This document shows positions 35,712-44,912 of a DNA stretch of 64,000 bases, piece after piece (positions within the stretch are counted from its first letter, which is position 1; each line of letters starts with the position of its first letter). The stretch is from Sphingobacterium zeae (GTDB taxonomy: Bacteria; Bacteroidota; Bacteroidia; Sphingobacteriales; Sphingobacteriaceae). Below the pieces are notes generated by a model, which saw nothing but the letters and a program-made list of their open reading frames with translations, was not told the origin of the DNA and did not search any database. The translations under genes were made by a program, and so were the position numbers. The stretch spans positions 3,410,001 through 3,474,000 of the forward strand of contig NZ_JAUTBA010000001.1 of assembly GCF_030818895.1 (NCBI RefSeq), in the 5' to 3' direction.

Positions 35712-37028
35712 TTAATCACCAAATCCAAATGGATTTGCTTTTATCGCGATAAAATCTTCTGTGGAATTATTTGTATCTATTAACTTACGAACTCCATTGT
35801 TCGTTTTTTCGGTTTTGCGAATTACAGATTGCGATGAATAGCCACCTAATGGTGCGAAAGTAAAACCTGCATCCTGTGACGCCGTCAATTTTTTAGGAAT
35901 TCTCGCGTCCTTGGTGTTTGGCTGTACTTCTACGGCATCCATAATCCAACCGACAGGTAACTGTCTGTATTTTTTTGCGGTGGAAGTCGGAACACTGATG
36001 GACGGTTCCGCATAGCTCTTCAAATTCTCCACGTCTAAACGATTCGCGTGCTTAAAAATAACATAAGCATCCCGCCCTAAATTATCCAATATCCAGTCAT
36101 TCCCCGCATAATCCAATATCTCCACATTGGGAACAGCCGGATTGTCAATATCTGTTGCAAAAGGAGTTTTGCCAGGGATATCTCCAAAATAAACCTCAAA
36201 ATTGGCTTTACTCAGGTCTACTGTAAGATCCGGATTCTTGATGGCTACTTCTTTTCCATTATTACCAACAAACGGTGCTTTATGGTTTAGCGCATTTTGC
36301 GCAATTACAATGCTTTTGCCAGGTTCCACTGGATAGGTCTTTCCATTGCCAGGAATCATAAATAAATCTCTTAAGTAAACATAGTCTGTATTTGCTGATT
36401 CGTAGCCGCCCATTCCTGAAGATTTACGCCAGTCCAATTGGCCATTGGATTGATAGTAATCGGATTGACTGGTCGGAGATTGCCTTCCCCATAACCGGCC
36501 AAAGTAAAGACTATCGGCATATAAAACACGTTCTGTATTATTGTAAACTTCAAAAAACTGATCCCTGAATACCGCTCCTTCTTTATTATCAGAACCTGCA
36601 TAGTAAATCTGCTTGATGACAAAGTCGCCCAATAGACCTGCAACCAATTCCATATCCAAAGTCGTAGAACTGGTTAAACTGATTTTTTTCAGCGAAGCAT
36701 TGAATGTCACGTCCTCAATACTTGATTCTCCTGTCAAACTGTTGTATTGTGCTTTGGGTATCGTAATAGAAGCATCAATATCATATTCACCCGGTATAAT
36801 AGAAGTCAGGTTGACCACACCTTGGGACGAAGAATATGTAGCACTGGTTTTTGTTGCCAGATTGGTTATCTTAACAATAACCTTGCTTAAGTCCAACTTG
36901 GTATTAAAATTTTCAGAAGCATATTTTAAATTCAGCTTAATATCCAGCGGTTGTACACCGGGTGTATTATCTTTTTTACAGGAGATAAAAGGTAAAAAGA
37001 GAAAAGGAATTAAGTAACGAGTTTTCAT
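35712..37028 (-). CDS. DUF4876 surface lipoprotein
   Basis: A 438-residue lipoprotein: signal with lipobox ending in Cys17 (FLPFISC), followed by KKDNTPG, a charged stretch of the kind that directs Bacteroidota lipoproteins to the cell surface. The N-terminal part (residues about 30-130) looks like a transthyretin/Ig-like fold (VIVKITNLATKTSATY, IIPGEYDIDASI); the larger C-terminal part matches DUF4876 (FFEVYNNTERVLYADSLYFG, PVEPGKSIVIAQNALNH, NPAVPNVEILDY) and resembles lamin-tail-type beta folds. Function unknown. It follows the TonB-dependent receptor by 17 bp, the position a SusD-like partner would take in a carbohydrate locus, which suggests it is the substrate-capturing partner. Confidence 0.86.
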   Translation of the reverse strand: MKTRYLIPFLFLPFISCKKDNTPGVQPLDIKLNLKYASENFNTKLDLSKVIVKITNLATKTSATYSSSQGVVNLTSIIPGEYDIDASITIPKAQYNSLTGESSIEDVTFNASLKKISLTSSTTLDMELVAGLLGDFVIKQIYYAGSDNKEGAVFRDQFFEVYNNTERVLYADSLYFGRLWGRQSPTSQSDYYQSNGQLDWRKSSGMGGYESANTDYVYLRDLFMIPGNGKTYPVEPGKSIVIAQNALNHKAPFVGNNGKEVAIKNPDLTVDLSKANFEVYFGDIPGKTPFATDIDNPAVPNVEILDYAGNDWILDNLGRDAYVIFKHANRLDVENLKSYAEPSISVPTSTAKKYRQLPVGWIMDAVEVQPNTKDARIPKKLTASQDAGFTFAPLGGYSSQSVIRKTEKTNNGVRKLIDTNNSTEDFIAIKANPFGFGD

Positions 37029-37045
37029 TGTGTTTAGTTTTTATG

Positions 37046-39811
37046 TTAAAATTTATAAGTCAGTTGGGCGCCATAGTTGGGAGATGAATTTGGGGCTTGT
37101 ACTGAAGAGGCTCCTTCCCTATAAAAGCGCGGTTGGTAATCCAGAAAATTATAGACGTTAAATGACAGGTAAATATTCTTGCCTATTTCCTTGGCCATAT
37201 TGAGACCAAAGTTCCAGTAGACGTAGTTGTTTTCAATATTTACCAAGTCAGCTTCATTTTTCCTTGCTGTGTATAATTCGAGATGCTTCGGATTTTTTAT
37301 ATCAAATTGATCAATGGTATGATACGTATAATCACGTGTATAATATCCTACAGGAATAATATCTCGGTAATTAGATTTATTGTAGTTTAATAATTCACAG
37401 TCTGCACTCAGTTCAATAATCAAACGCAAAGCGGGAAAATGAGTTGAACTTCGTAACTGCGCTCGACTTAAATAGTTCTTGGTAGATTTGGACGGAAAAA
37501 ATCCAAGGATAACGTCATCTAACGCTGTCTTTTCGGCATTAAAATTCAAACGGCTCAGCGCACTGGAACTAGAATTGGCTAGGGTAAATGCGGCAGTAGC
37601 GGAGAAAGTTGTCATAATCTGTTGAATTCTAGGTGTAGAATACATGACTTCCGCACCAATATTGGACGATTTATTACTATTGGCAAAGTACAGATTGGAC
37701 ATTAAATAGCTTCTCGTCCCCGTCTGTTCAACTATTGGTTTACCCCCGGGCACCGCAGTAGCCGTATAAGTAGGCAAGTCAATGAGTTGATCAGCCGTAA
37801 CCGTGTTGATTCCGCGCGTATTTTTCTTATAGAAAAGATTCGTACGTAGCTGATGCCCATTCTTATGCCATGAAAACGATGATTCCAGCGTTTGCCCTAC
37901 ACTACTTTTGAGATTGCTATTATCTTTTTCATAACGCCGCAAGTAAATTAATGCCATACTTTCGTCAACCTTACCATTATAAGAGTTGAGCAATATAATT
38001 TCATCAAAAGTAGGCCCGGGATATAGTTGTGCTAATCCAGGAGATTTGAAGGATAAGCCGTATGCTAGCCCAATCTGAGTTGATTTAGAAAGTGAATAAT
38101 TGATGTTTGTTCTTGGAGAAATGGATGAATGACCATTCATAAGATCCCAGCGAACGCCCGCCCGCATGCTAAGATCCCTTCCCCATACTTTGGTCCGCAT
38201 GGCATCCTCGGCATACAAACCCAAGTTTTGCAAAGCGTTTGTTAATGAAAAATCATAATACCTATCCGATCTTGCCCCAAGATCCTTCTTTGGAATAGAA
38301 GGATCTGCAATTCGCCCCTTTCCACGATTGATGTCATAGCTATAGTTACTTCCAAAGTTTATCTTATGGATAATATCGCCTATAATGACGATCGCATTTC
38401 CTTCCAATCGGGCATTTAAATTCAATGGCCTATTGTCCACATGATCCAGAGCAGTATACTGACCAGGGGCGTATTGTCCTTCTACAATTCCAGTTTGCAC
38501 AGAATCGGTATAGAGCACGACTGCATCATTATAGTAATACTCACGATAGGTTTTCTGCAGTGTTGAACTTAGTCCTGCATTGAAACTGATACTTTTAAGG
38601 AATTTATGATCCAAATTGTAATTGGTCCGACTAGCAGCATTCCAGCCCCAGCCACCAAAAGAAATGGCATTCGAGAGTGGGTCATCCGGATCCTTTCGTA
38701 CCTGATCAATAACTTTATTGTAAGATCCTGAAAAAGTCTGTTTCAGACGCTTATCTGTGCCAAAGTAGTTTGTCCAGATCAAAGTCCCATTCACGCGGTC
38801 GTATTGTTTCAGCTTGTCTCTATTATCTGCGTAAGATTGCACATAACCTAAATCCAGGTTAATTGTCCCAAGCTTTTTTCCCAGTGACATTCCCTTGGAC
38901 AGACTATATGAAGTTGCATTACTCCGAACTTGAAGCCTAAAAAAAGCCGGGGTCTTGCCTGCCTGCCTTTCGATGATAACGGCACCATTTGACAAATCGC
39001 CATAACGTGCTGGTGCTACGCCTGAAATAACTTCCAAATGTTCGATATTTTCTATCGGAATCTGACGCAAATCCAGACCGCTGAACACATTTTCTCCGGA
39101 ATAGAATTTTCCTGTTGTGGGGCGGCCTGTTAAACCATAATCTGAAGGTCTAATTGCATTCGTTGAGGAAGACATGCCAAATATTCCTGCATTCCGCCCT
39201 TGCATATTTCCATTGTTGCCCAAAACCATGTCATCCATTATAATAGCGACACCAAATGAGTTATTTAATTCATTAACCTCGCGCGAGCGCCCTGTAGTCG
39301 CACGAAAAGCACCTCTCAAAGTCAAATTTTGCATCTCCTGCACAGAAGGGGCTGTATTCTTCCGGTTTGGCAATCGGTTCAAAAGATCATTTAAACTAAG
39401 CGCTGGATAACGTTCAATCATCTCGCGATCAAACACAAGTGAAGAGTTGCTCAACTCCCCTCTCTTTGCCTGCACCGCAACTTCATCAAGGGCGAGATTC
39501 ATATCCTGCAACAAAAAATTTTCAATCTTCTTTATCGAATCCAGCAAGACTGTTCTTTCAACCTTTTTCTTACCGATATAGGAAACCGACAAGATAACAA
39601 ATTTGCCAAGCTGCTCTTTGGGGATGGTTAAACGATATTCACCACGGTCATTAGTAATACTTGAGAGTCCCAGTTGATTCAACATCACGGTACTTCCCAA
39701 TAGTACATTCTTATTACTATCAGTGATCTTTCCCTGGATGTATATTGACTGTCCATGTGCATTTGCAGCTGTACAAATCAAGATGAAACTAATCCAATAG
39801 AGCTTTTTCAT
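37046..39811 (-). CDS. TonB-dependent outer-membrane receptor with N-terminal regulatory-like domain
   Basis: 921 residues from the ATG at 39811, chosen because MKKLYWISFILICTAANAHG is a proper signal peptide; ten upstream codons are open but not signal-like. After the signal comes a carboxypeptidase-regulatory-like beta domain (IQGKITDSNKNVLLGSTVML), then the plug (SLVFDREMIERYPALSLNDL, NLTLRGAFRATTGRSREV, IPIENIEHLEVISGVAPARY, GDLSNGAVIIERQ) and a barrel of about 22 strands ending LTYKF. It imports a large or scarce substrate with energy from TonB. The ligand is not a carbohydrate by context (no SusD gene); metal, haem or a chelate is more likely given the operator upstream and the peroxidase in the operon. 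Confidence 0.95.
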   Translation of the reverse strand: MKKLYWISFILICTAANAHGQSIYIQGKITDSNKNVLLGSTVMLNQLGLSSITNDRGEYRLTIPKEQLGKFVILSVSYIGKKKVERTVLLDSIKKIENFLLQDMNLALDEVAVQAKRGELSNSSLVFDREMIERYPALSLNDLLNRLPNRKNTAPSVQEMQNLTLRGAFRATTGRSREVNELNNSFGVAIIMDDMVLGNNGNMQGRNAGIFGMSSSTNAIRPSDYGLTGRPTTGKFYSGENVFSGLDLRQIPIENIEHLEVISGVAPARYGDLSNGAVIIERQAGKTPAFFRLQVRSNATSYSLSKGMSLGKKLGTINLDLGYVQSYADNRDKLKQYDRVNGTLIWTNYFGTDKRLKQTFSGSYNKVIDQVRKDPDDPLSNAISFGGWGWNAASRTNYNLDHKFLKSISFNAGLSSTLQKTYREYYYNDAVVLYTDSVQTGIVEGQYAPGQYTALDHVDNRPLNLNARLEGNAIVIIGDIIHKINFGSNYSYDINRGKGRIADPSIPKKDLGARSDRYYDFSLTNALQNLGLYAEDAMRTKVWGRDLSMRAGVRWDLMNGHSSISPRTNINYSLSKSTQIGLAYGLSFKSPGLAQLYPGPTFDEIILLNSYNGKVDESMALIYLRRYEKDNSNLKSSVGQTLESSFSWHKNGHQLRTNLFYKKNTRGINTVTADQLIDLPTYTATAVPGGKPIVEQTGTRSYLMSNLYFANSNKSSNIGAEVMYSTPRIQQIMTTFSATAAFTLANSSSSALSRLNFNAEKTALDDVILGFFPSKSTKNYLSRAQLRSSTHFPALRLIIELSADCELLNYNKSNYRDIIPVGYYTRDYTYHTIDQFDIKNPKHLELYTARKNEADLVNIENNYVYWNFGLNMAKEIGKNIYLSFNVYNFLDYQPRFYREGASSVQAPNSSPNYGAQLTYKF

Positions 39812-39846
39812 AAGTAAGAATAAAAATGCATAAAGAAGCACATTTA

Positions 39847-39863
39847 TTTAAAATAATTCTAAA
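39847..39863 (-). promoter_or_regulatory. Operator-like palindrome 1 (Fur-box-like) just upstream of the receptor gene
   Basis: TTTAAAATAATTCTAAA is an 8-1-8 inverted repeat with one mismatch, between the -7 element at 39870-39877 and the receptor start. Form and length resemble Fur-family operators; the identity of the regulator is inferred. Confidence 0.6.
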
Positions 39864-39869
39864 CAGTTA

Positions 39870-39877
39870 CAAATGTA
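39870..39877 (-). promoter_or_regulatory. -7 promoter element of the receptor operon (TACATTTG)
   Basis: On the minus strand this reads TACATTTG, matching TAnnTTTG. It lies between two palindromic sites, so a repressor bound there would block RNA polymerase. No clear TTTG -33 element is seen; the left palindrome covers that place. Confidence 0.65.
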
Positions 39878-39891
39878 AGGTATTAAAACCT

Positions 39892-39926
39892 ATTATTTAG
39901 AATTATTTTTAATTATTCTAAATAAT
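39892..39926 (-). promoter_or_regulatory. Operator-like palindrome 2 overlapping the -33 region
   Basis: ATTATTTAGAAT (39892-39903) and ATTCTAAATAAT (39915-39926) are perfect 12-base inverted arms with an 11-bp AT spacer. The region can be read as two overlapping 8-1-8 sites (39896-39912 and 39906-39922) of the same TTTAGAAT-n-ATTCTAAA type as palindrome 1. Such overlapping sites are typical of Fur-family dimers binding side by side. Confidence 0.62.
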
Positions 39927-40143
39927 ATCACGCATAAACGATTACAGTAAAACACAAAAACGCAGAAAGCAGTAAAACGGCACCCAATTGGCTCACCTAG
40001 ATTAATACTTGGATTAATACTCGGCCATCCGAAATCGGCTCACTATGACATCGTTTCAAAGAACGCTCCTCTTCCCCGATCGATCTGCATAATAAGTGAT
40101 AGTTTTGTTGCGTAATTGATTGAACAACTGTATTTTTACAGTG

Positions 40144-40520
40144 GTGAAAAGATTTTTTCTTTACATATTTCTATTTTTGGTCACTGGAGAATCAACGATG
40201 CTGCCCCAGCTGGCAAAACTGCGCAAGCTGTATCAGCATTTTACAATCCAAAATGAGATAGGTCCGCCCATAACCTTTGTGGAATTCTTTCCATGCATTA
40301 TTGGGGCCAGGATCTTCCTGACAACGATGAGCAGGAAGACATGAAACTGCCCTTCAAAAAATATGATCTAACAGCATTTTCATTTGTCTTTGTGTACAAT
40401 CATAAGATTCATTATGTCAGGCCGCATCAAGTCGCAGTGGATAGTGCTTTTGGTTTGCCTAAACCGAATAATTATTCCAGATCCTATATTTCCGCATTAT
40501 TCCGTCCGCCTCAAGTCTAA
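40144..40520 (+). pseudogene. Frameshifted small gene upstream of heavy-metal efflux genes
   Basis: A GTG at 40144 starts a signal-peptide-like VKRFFLYIFLFLVTGES, then MLPQLAKLRKLYQHFTIQNE and PPITFVEF; this frame then goes to nonsense and stops at 40344. The protein continues in another frame as SMHYWGQDLPDNDEQEDMKL, LPFKKYDLTAFSFVFVYNHK and SYISALFRPPQV to 40520. One base is missing near 40285 (GAATTCTTTCCATG, where one more base before TTTCC would restore frame). I recall similar small proteins upstream of CusA-type genes in Bacteroidota, with no function known. Intact length would be about 125 residues. Confidence 0.75.
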
Positions 40521-40627
40521 TTTATATTAAATCAGCATGTTAAAACAACCTGATTTTTCAAGTTGCAGGTCTTTTTTTGTCCTAAAATGAGGTTTGCAAG
40601 ATTTCTTATAATTTAGATTTTACTAAA

Positions 40628-42749
40628 ATGCTTAATAGAATAATACAATTCTCAGTTCGAAACAAACTAGCGATTGGTCTTTTTATATTGGTATGGGTCG
40701 GCTATGGCATCTACCAATTGACCAAGTTGCCTATCGATGCCGTACCAGATATTACGAACAATCAAGTTCAAGTTATCACGACCGCGCCCTCTCTTGGTGC
40801 CGAAGACGTTGAGCGACTTATCACCTTTCCCGTGGAATTGGCTGTCAGCAATGTTCCCGAAATCAAGGAAAGTCGAAGTATGTCGCGGTTCGGTCTATCT
40901 TTAATAACCATCGTATTTGAAGATGGCGCCGATATCTACTGGGCGAGACAGCAAGTCACAGAGCGTCTCGCACAAATTGAAATAAACGAAAATGCAAGTG
41001 CTCCTACACTTGCTCCCGTCACTACAGGACTTGGTGAAATCTACCAATATGTCCTCAAACCTCAAAAAGGTTATGAACAGACCTATTCGCTGGCAGACTT
41101 GTGCACCATTCAGGACTGGACTGTGCGCCGTCAACTTCTCGGAACTCCCGGAGTTGCAGATGTTGCTACATTTGGTGGAGAACTCAAACAATATGAGGTT
41201 GCTGTAAACCCATCCAAACTGAAAGGCTTGAATATCAGCATAAGCGACGTCTTTACGGCACTCGAAAACAACAACCAGAATACAGGCGGAGCCTATATCG
41301 AAAAAGGCCCCGCAGTATTATATATCCGAAGTGTTGGCTTGACAAAATCCATAACCGACATCAATAAAATTGTGGTCAAAGATAATGGTGGCGTACCGAT
41401 CCTCATCCATCACGTTGCCGAAGTCAGGTTGGGCTCAGCTATCCGTTATGGCGCACTAACAATGGCAGGACAAGGCGAGGTATGCGGTGGAATTGTCATG
41501 ATGCTCAAAGGTGGAAACTCTTCCGATGTGATCAAAATCGTCAAAGATAAAGTCGATCAAATTCAGAAAGCACTCCCTAAAGGAGTTCTTATCGAACCCT
41601 TCCTCGACCGCACGAAAATGGTAAACAATGCCATTGGAACGGTAGAACACAATCTCTTGGAAGGAGCTCTCATTGTCATAGTGGTTCTTGTGCTGTTCTG
41701 CTATTTCAGGCGATTACGGTCATGTGAATAGTGCGTATACCGATAATCGCATCGGTATTAGTCAGACGGTTAGTTTTCCAGCTGTTTATAAAAAACAGAC
41801 AGCAGTCTTACAAAACGAGCTCTCTTTGGCGCGTGAATCTACCAAGTTTAACCTCCTGGAGATTCGCACCGCCGTTAAGAGTCTGTATTTCGATTATCTG
41901 GCAATGGGCAAACGAAAGGAGCTCTTGTTACGCGCAGATAGCCTGTATCGTATTTTTGAAGCAAAGACAAGCAAACGCTTTGAAGTTGGCGCAGCAAATA
42001 TTCTGGAGCAAACCGCAGCCCAAACACAGCGTCAAGAAATCAATAATCAATTAAAGCTGCTTCAAAAAGATATGAACATCAGCCTGAACAGATTCAATTT
42101 CTTATTACAGGACAGTACTCGTTACATTCTACACTCCGATACAATTAAATATCAATCGGTTAGATCGAATCACCTAAACTTATCTAGTCAGGCTGAAGCA
42201 CTTCCCGCCTATAAGATTGCGCAACTGCAAACACAAACCGCACATGCTCAATGACAACTAGAGCGCTCAAAGTTGCTTCCTGAAATTACAATAGGATATA
42301 ATACTCAAACGTTGCAGGGTACACAAACCAGCCATGGTCAGGAGGTATTCCATCGTTCATCCGACCGTTTGAGCTACTTCAGCGCCGGTATCACTGTACC
42401 CTTATTTTTTGGAGCGCAGTCCAATCGAATAAATGCGGCAAAACTCGCATGGAAAGGTCAGTTGAAAGAACTTGAATACGTAAAAAGTGAATTGAAGACA
42501 GAATCAAACAATGCCATCGAGCAGGTTGAGAAGTTTAAAGAAGTACTAAAATATTATGAAGATCGTGGATTAAAGCATGCAGATACAATTTTTGTAACAG
42601 CCGACAAGCAATTCGTCAATGGCGAAATAGACTACCTACAATGGGTCATTCTTGTCAACCAAGCCATTGGCATACAAAGCGAATACATCAATACATTAAA
42701 CAGTTACAATCAAGCAGCCATCCAATTAAGTAAGTTATACAATGAATAA
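40628..42749 (+). pseudogene. Remnant of a CusA-TolC fused heavy-metal efflux gene (large internal deletion plus in-frame stop)
   Basis: The first 357 codons (40628-41698) are a good CusA/CzcA N-terminus: LPIDAVPDITNNQVQVITTA, SLGAEDVERLITFPVELAVS, YWARQQVTERLAQIEI, EPFLDRTKMVNNAIGTVEHN. After LIVIVVLVLF, where CusA proteins continue LGNxRAG, the sequence jumps to SGDYGHVNSAYTDNRIGISQ, the middle of a TolC-like domain in a different frame; the CusA frame stops at 41731. The TolC part then runs to 42749, broken by TGA at 42252-42254 (the frame resumes QLERSKLLPEITIGYN). In Bacteroidota CusA is often fused to TolC (about 1450 residues), so roughly 2 kb have been lost. No pump can be made from it. 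Confidence 0.9.
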
Positions 42750-43893
42750 ATCGTTAAAAAACACAGTATACAGTTTGATCCTTTTTTCCTTCGTTGCCTG
42801 TGCTCAAGGAGAAAACACCGAAAATAACAGGCCAGCGCCCGTGGCAGATTCTACACCCCTAGCGCAAAATGTTCAACTTGAACCCAAACAGATTGCAGCA
42901 GCCGGTATTGTCATCGGGCCCCCTACGATCGAAAATGTCAGTGGCAAAATTACATTACAGGGCCATGTCGCTGTTGCGCCGGAAAGCACTGTGAGCCTAA
43001 GTTTTCCCATTGGTGGCTATATTAAATCGACGAATATGCTTCCTGGAAAACCCGTACGAAAAGGTCAGGTATTGGCCACTATCGAAGATATGCAGTTTAT
43101 CCAGCTCCAACAGGACTATTTGACTGCACAGACAAATTATGTGCTCGCCGAAACAGAATATAAAAGACAATACGAGCTCAATCAAAGCAAGGCAAGCAGC
43201 GACAAGGTGTTCCAGCAGGCCAAAGCAGATATGGATCGTGAACGTATCCTAATTCACTCATTGGCGGAAAAACTGCGTCTTATCGGAATCGAGCCGAAGA
43301 AACTGACGACGACAGGTATCAAAAAAGACCTACCGATATTGTCTCCAACCAATGGTTTTATCACCAAAGTGAATGTCAGTGTTGGAAAATATACCGCTCC
43401 CACAGATATCCTATTTGAGATTGTTAATCCATCAGAAATGTATCTTTCCCTACAGCTGTTCGAAAAAGATCTGGCTAAAGTCAAGATAGGAAATACTGTT
43501 TCTGCATATGCCAATACGGAAGTCGCTCGAAAAATTCCGGCCACAGTTTTTCTTGTCAACCGGACTTTTGATGAAAATAGAATGGCCGAAGTGCTATGCC
43601 GTTTTCAAAAATCCGATGCTATCTTGACCCCTGGGATGTTCATGAATGCCGATCTTCATATCAATAATACCAAGGCAATAGTTGTAACAGAAGAGGCTAT
43701 CGTACGTTGGCAAAATAAATATTTTGTATTTGTACAACATAGCGCTGGTTCATTTCAAATGAATGAGGTAAAATTAGGTATCCAAGAGAACGGAAAACAG
43801 CAGATTCAGGCCGATAACATTCGACCGAACACACAATTAGCACTAAAAAATGCTTTCGCGTTACTAATGAAAGCACAGAATAAGGAAGAGTAA
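42742..43893 (+). CDS. CusB/CzcB-type periplasmic adaptor (HlyD family)
   Basis: A 383-residue membrane-fusion adaptor that would join an RND pump to an outer-membrane channel. Lipoprotein-type start (SLILFSFVACAQGEN), then the lipoyl-like halves (VSLSFPIGGYIKSTNMLPGK, KKDLPILSPTNGFITKVNVS) around a coiled-coil hairpin (QDYLTAQTNYVLAETEYKRQ), a beta-barrel domain (ANTEVARKIPATVFLVNRTF) and the C-terminal part. The gene is intact and overlaps the end of the broken CusA-TolC remnant by 8 bp. With the pump destroyed it is probably an orphan, or serves another pump elsewhere. Confidence 0.92.
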   Translation: MNKSLKNTVYSLILFSFVACAQGENTENNRPAPVADSTPLAQNVQLEPKQIAAAGIVIGPPTIENVSGKITLQGHVAVAPESTVSLSFPIGGYIKSTNMLPGKPVRKGQVLATIEDMQFIQLQQDYLTAQTNYVLAETEYKRQYELNQSKASSDKVFQQAKADMDRERILIHSLAEKLRLIGIEPKKLTTTGIKKDLPILSPTNGFITKVNVSVGKYTAPTDILFEIVNPSEMYLSLQLFEKDLAKVKIGNTVSAYANTEVARKIPATVFLVNRTFDENRMAEVLCRFQKSDAILTPGMFMNADLHINNTKAIVVTEEAIVRWQNKYFVFVQHSAGSFQMNEVKLGIQENGKQQIQADNIRPNTQLALKNAFALLMKAQNKEE

Positions 43894-43927
43894 AATCATA
43901 CTTATCGAATAAATCATTTCAAGTGAT

Positions 43928-43973
43928 AGCCGCCATTTATCGTCCTTTTAAGAACAATGAATGGCGGCTTTTA
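43928..43973 (+). terminator. Intrinsic terminator of the efflux locus
   Basis: AGCCGCCATT (43928-43937) pairs with AATGGCGGCT (43960-43969) and is followed by TTTTAATTT, 35 bp after the adaptor stop. Confidence 0.85.
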
Positions 43974-44108
43974 ATTTCGGATAAGCCGATCATCCATCTA
44001 AACTGCGTTAGTTAATGTACGCAAACTCAGATTTATTGTCGTAAACTGAGGTCAAATGTCGCTCAAACGAGCGATCATCATTTTTTGTTCTGTAACCACC
44101 GGACATAT

Positions 44109-44912
44109 TTATTTCAGAATAGTTCTAAGTGCTTTTCGAATGATGTATTGCGTTTCCTTGGTATCGCTTTCCTGTTCCCAGCGATTACAAAGTGCCCTAA
44201 CAAAACCGGGTTGGCTTTTGCTTGCGTCATTCAGCCAATTTCCAACACTATCCTGAACATATTTTGAAGGGTCAGATTTTAGCGGTTCTAAAATAGACAA
44301 GGCTAGACTTGGCTCCTGCTTCAAGCGATCGATGTGCTTACACCATACACCTCTCGGTCGGGTTGCCTCCGAAGCAAAACGTCTCAAATTTTCATCCTTC
44401 TCCATCGTCCATAGACTCAGACCGGCAATACTCCTTTCCAAGTCCAAAGCTATCCTATTACGTAGCGCCATCCAGCTGATTTCTCGCACCCCAAAATGCC
44501 GATCTGCGGCAAAAGGACGCATTGACAACAGTAGTTTCTCAATTTCAAGCTGCTTATCATCTCCGACCGTGTAGGTTGCCCAGCAACGCACGAGATCTGC
44601 AGCATGATTGGATAGTATTGTCAGAAAGGTATTATCACGATATTGTGTGATCAAATCGAGCAGCGCCCGCCCGATCGTTTCATTGATGGAATTTACCGTC
44701 GGTTTCTGTAACTGATCAAGCAGTACCAAGATTGGTTTCAAGTAATGAATACGCCCATTTTGCTGAAGGATATACTCGAGTAAAAACCGTTGGTCAACAG
44801 CGAGCCACTCCATAAGATTTGCAGTTTCAATTTCTCCACGGTTCAGACTGGCCAGGCAATCTATCGAAATATCCGCTATCCGTCTTGCTCCTTTACGTTG
44901 TATTTTACTCAT
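44109..44912 (-). CDS. DNA alkylation repair protein (HEAT-repeat, AlkC/AlkD-like)
   Basis: A 267-residue all-helical protein made of HEAT-like repeats. The landmark segment is RFASEATRPRGVWCKHIDRL followed by ALSILEPLKSDPSKYVQDSV and GNWLNDASKSQPGFVRALC, as in AlkC/AlkD-type DNA glycosylases, which remove 3- and 7-methylated purines. Its ATG overlaps the stop of the peroxiredoxin gene by 4 bp, a coupled pair. Both products deal with damage from reactive chemicals, and an HxlR regulator lies divergently upstream. Confidence 0.9.
   Translation of the reverse strand: MSKIQRKGARRIADISIDCLASLNRGEIETANLMEWLAVDQRFLLEYILQQNGRIHYLKPILVLLDQLQKPTVNSINETIGRALLDLITQYRDNTFLTILSNHAADLVRCWATYTVGDDKQLEIEKLLLSMRPFAADRHFGVREISWMALRNRIALDLERSIAGLSLWTMEKDENLRRFASEATRPRGVWCKHIDRLKQEPSLALSILEPLKSDPSKYVQDSVGNWLNDASKSQPGFVRALCNRWEQESDTKETQYIIRKALRTILK

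Larger units (their letters stand above)
39812..40143. other. 332-bp divergent regulatory region
   Basis: Lies between the receptor operon (minus) and the decayed efflux locus (plus). The first 120 bp hold the palindromes and -7 element described separately; at 40100-40107 a plus-strand TAGTTTTG fits TAnnTTTG and probably served the efflux genes. No gene is seen here. Confidence 0.6.

Noticed and set aside
41731..42254. TolC-like open frame taken as a separate outer-membrane factor gene
   Set aside because: It has no start or signal peptide of its own and begins in the middle of a TolC domain; it is better read as the tail of a broken CusA-TolC fusion.
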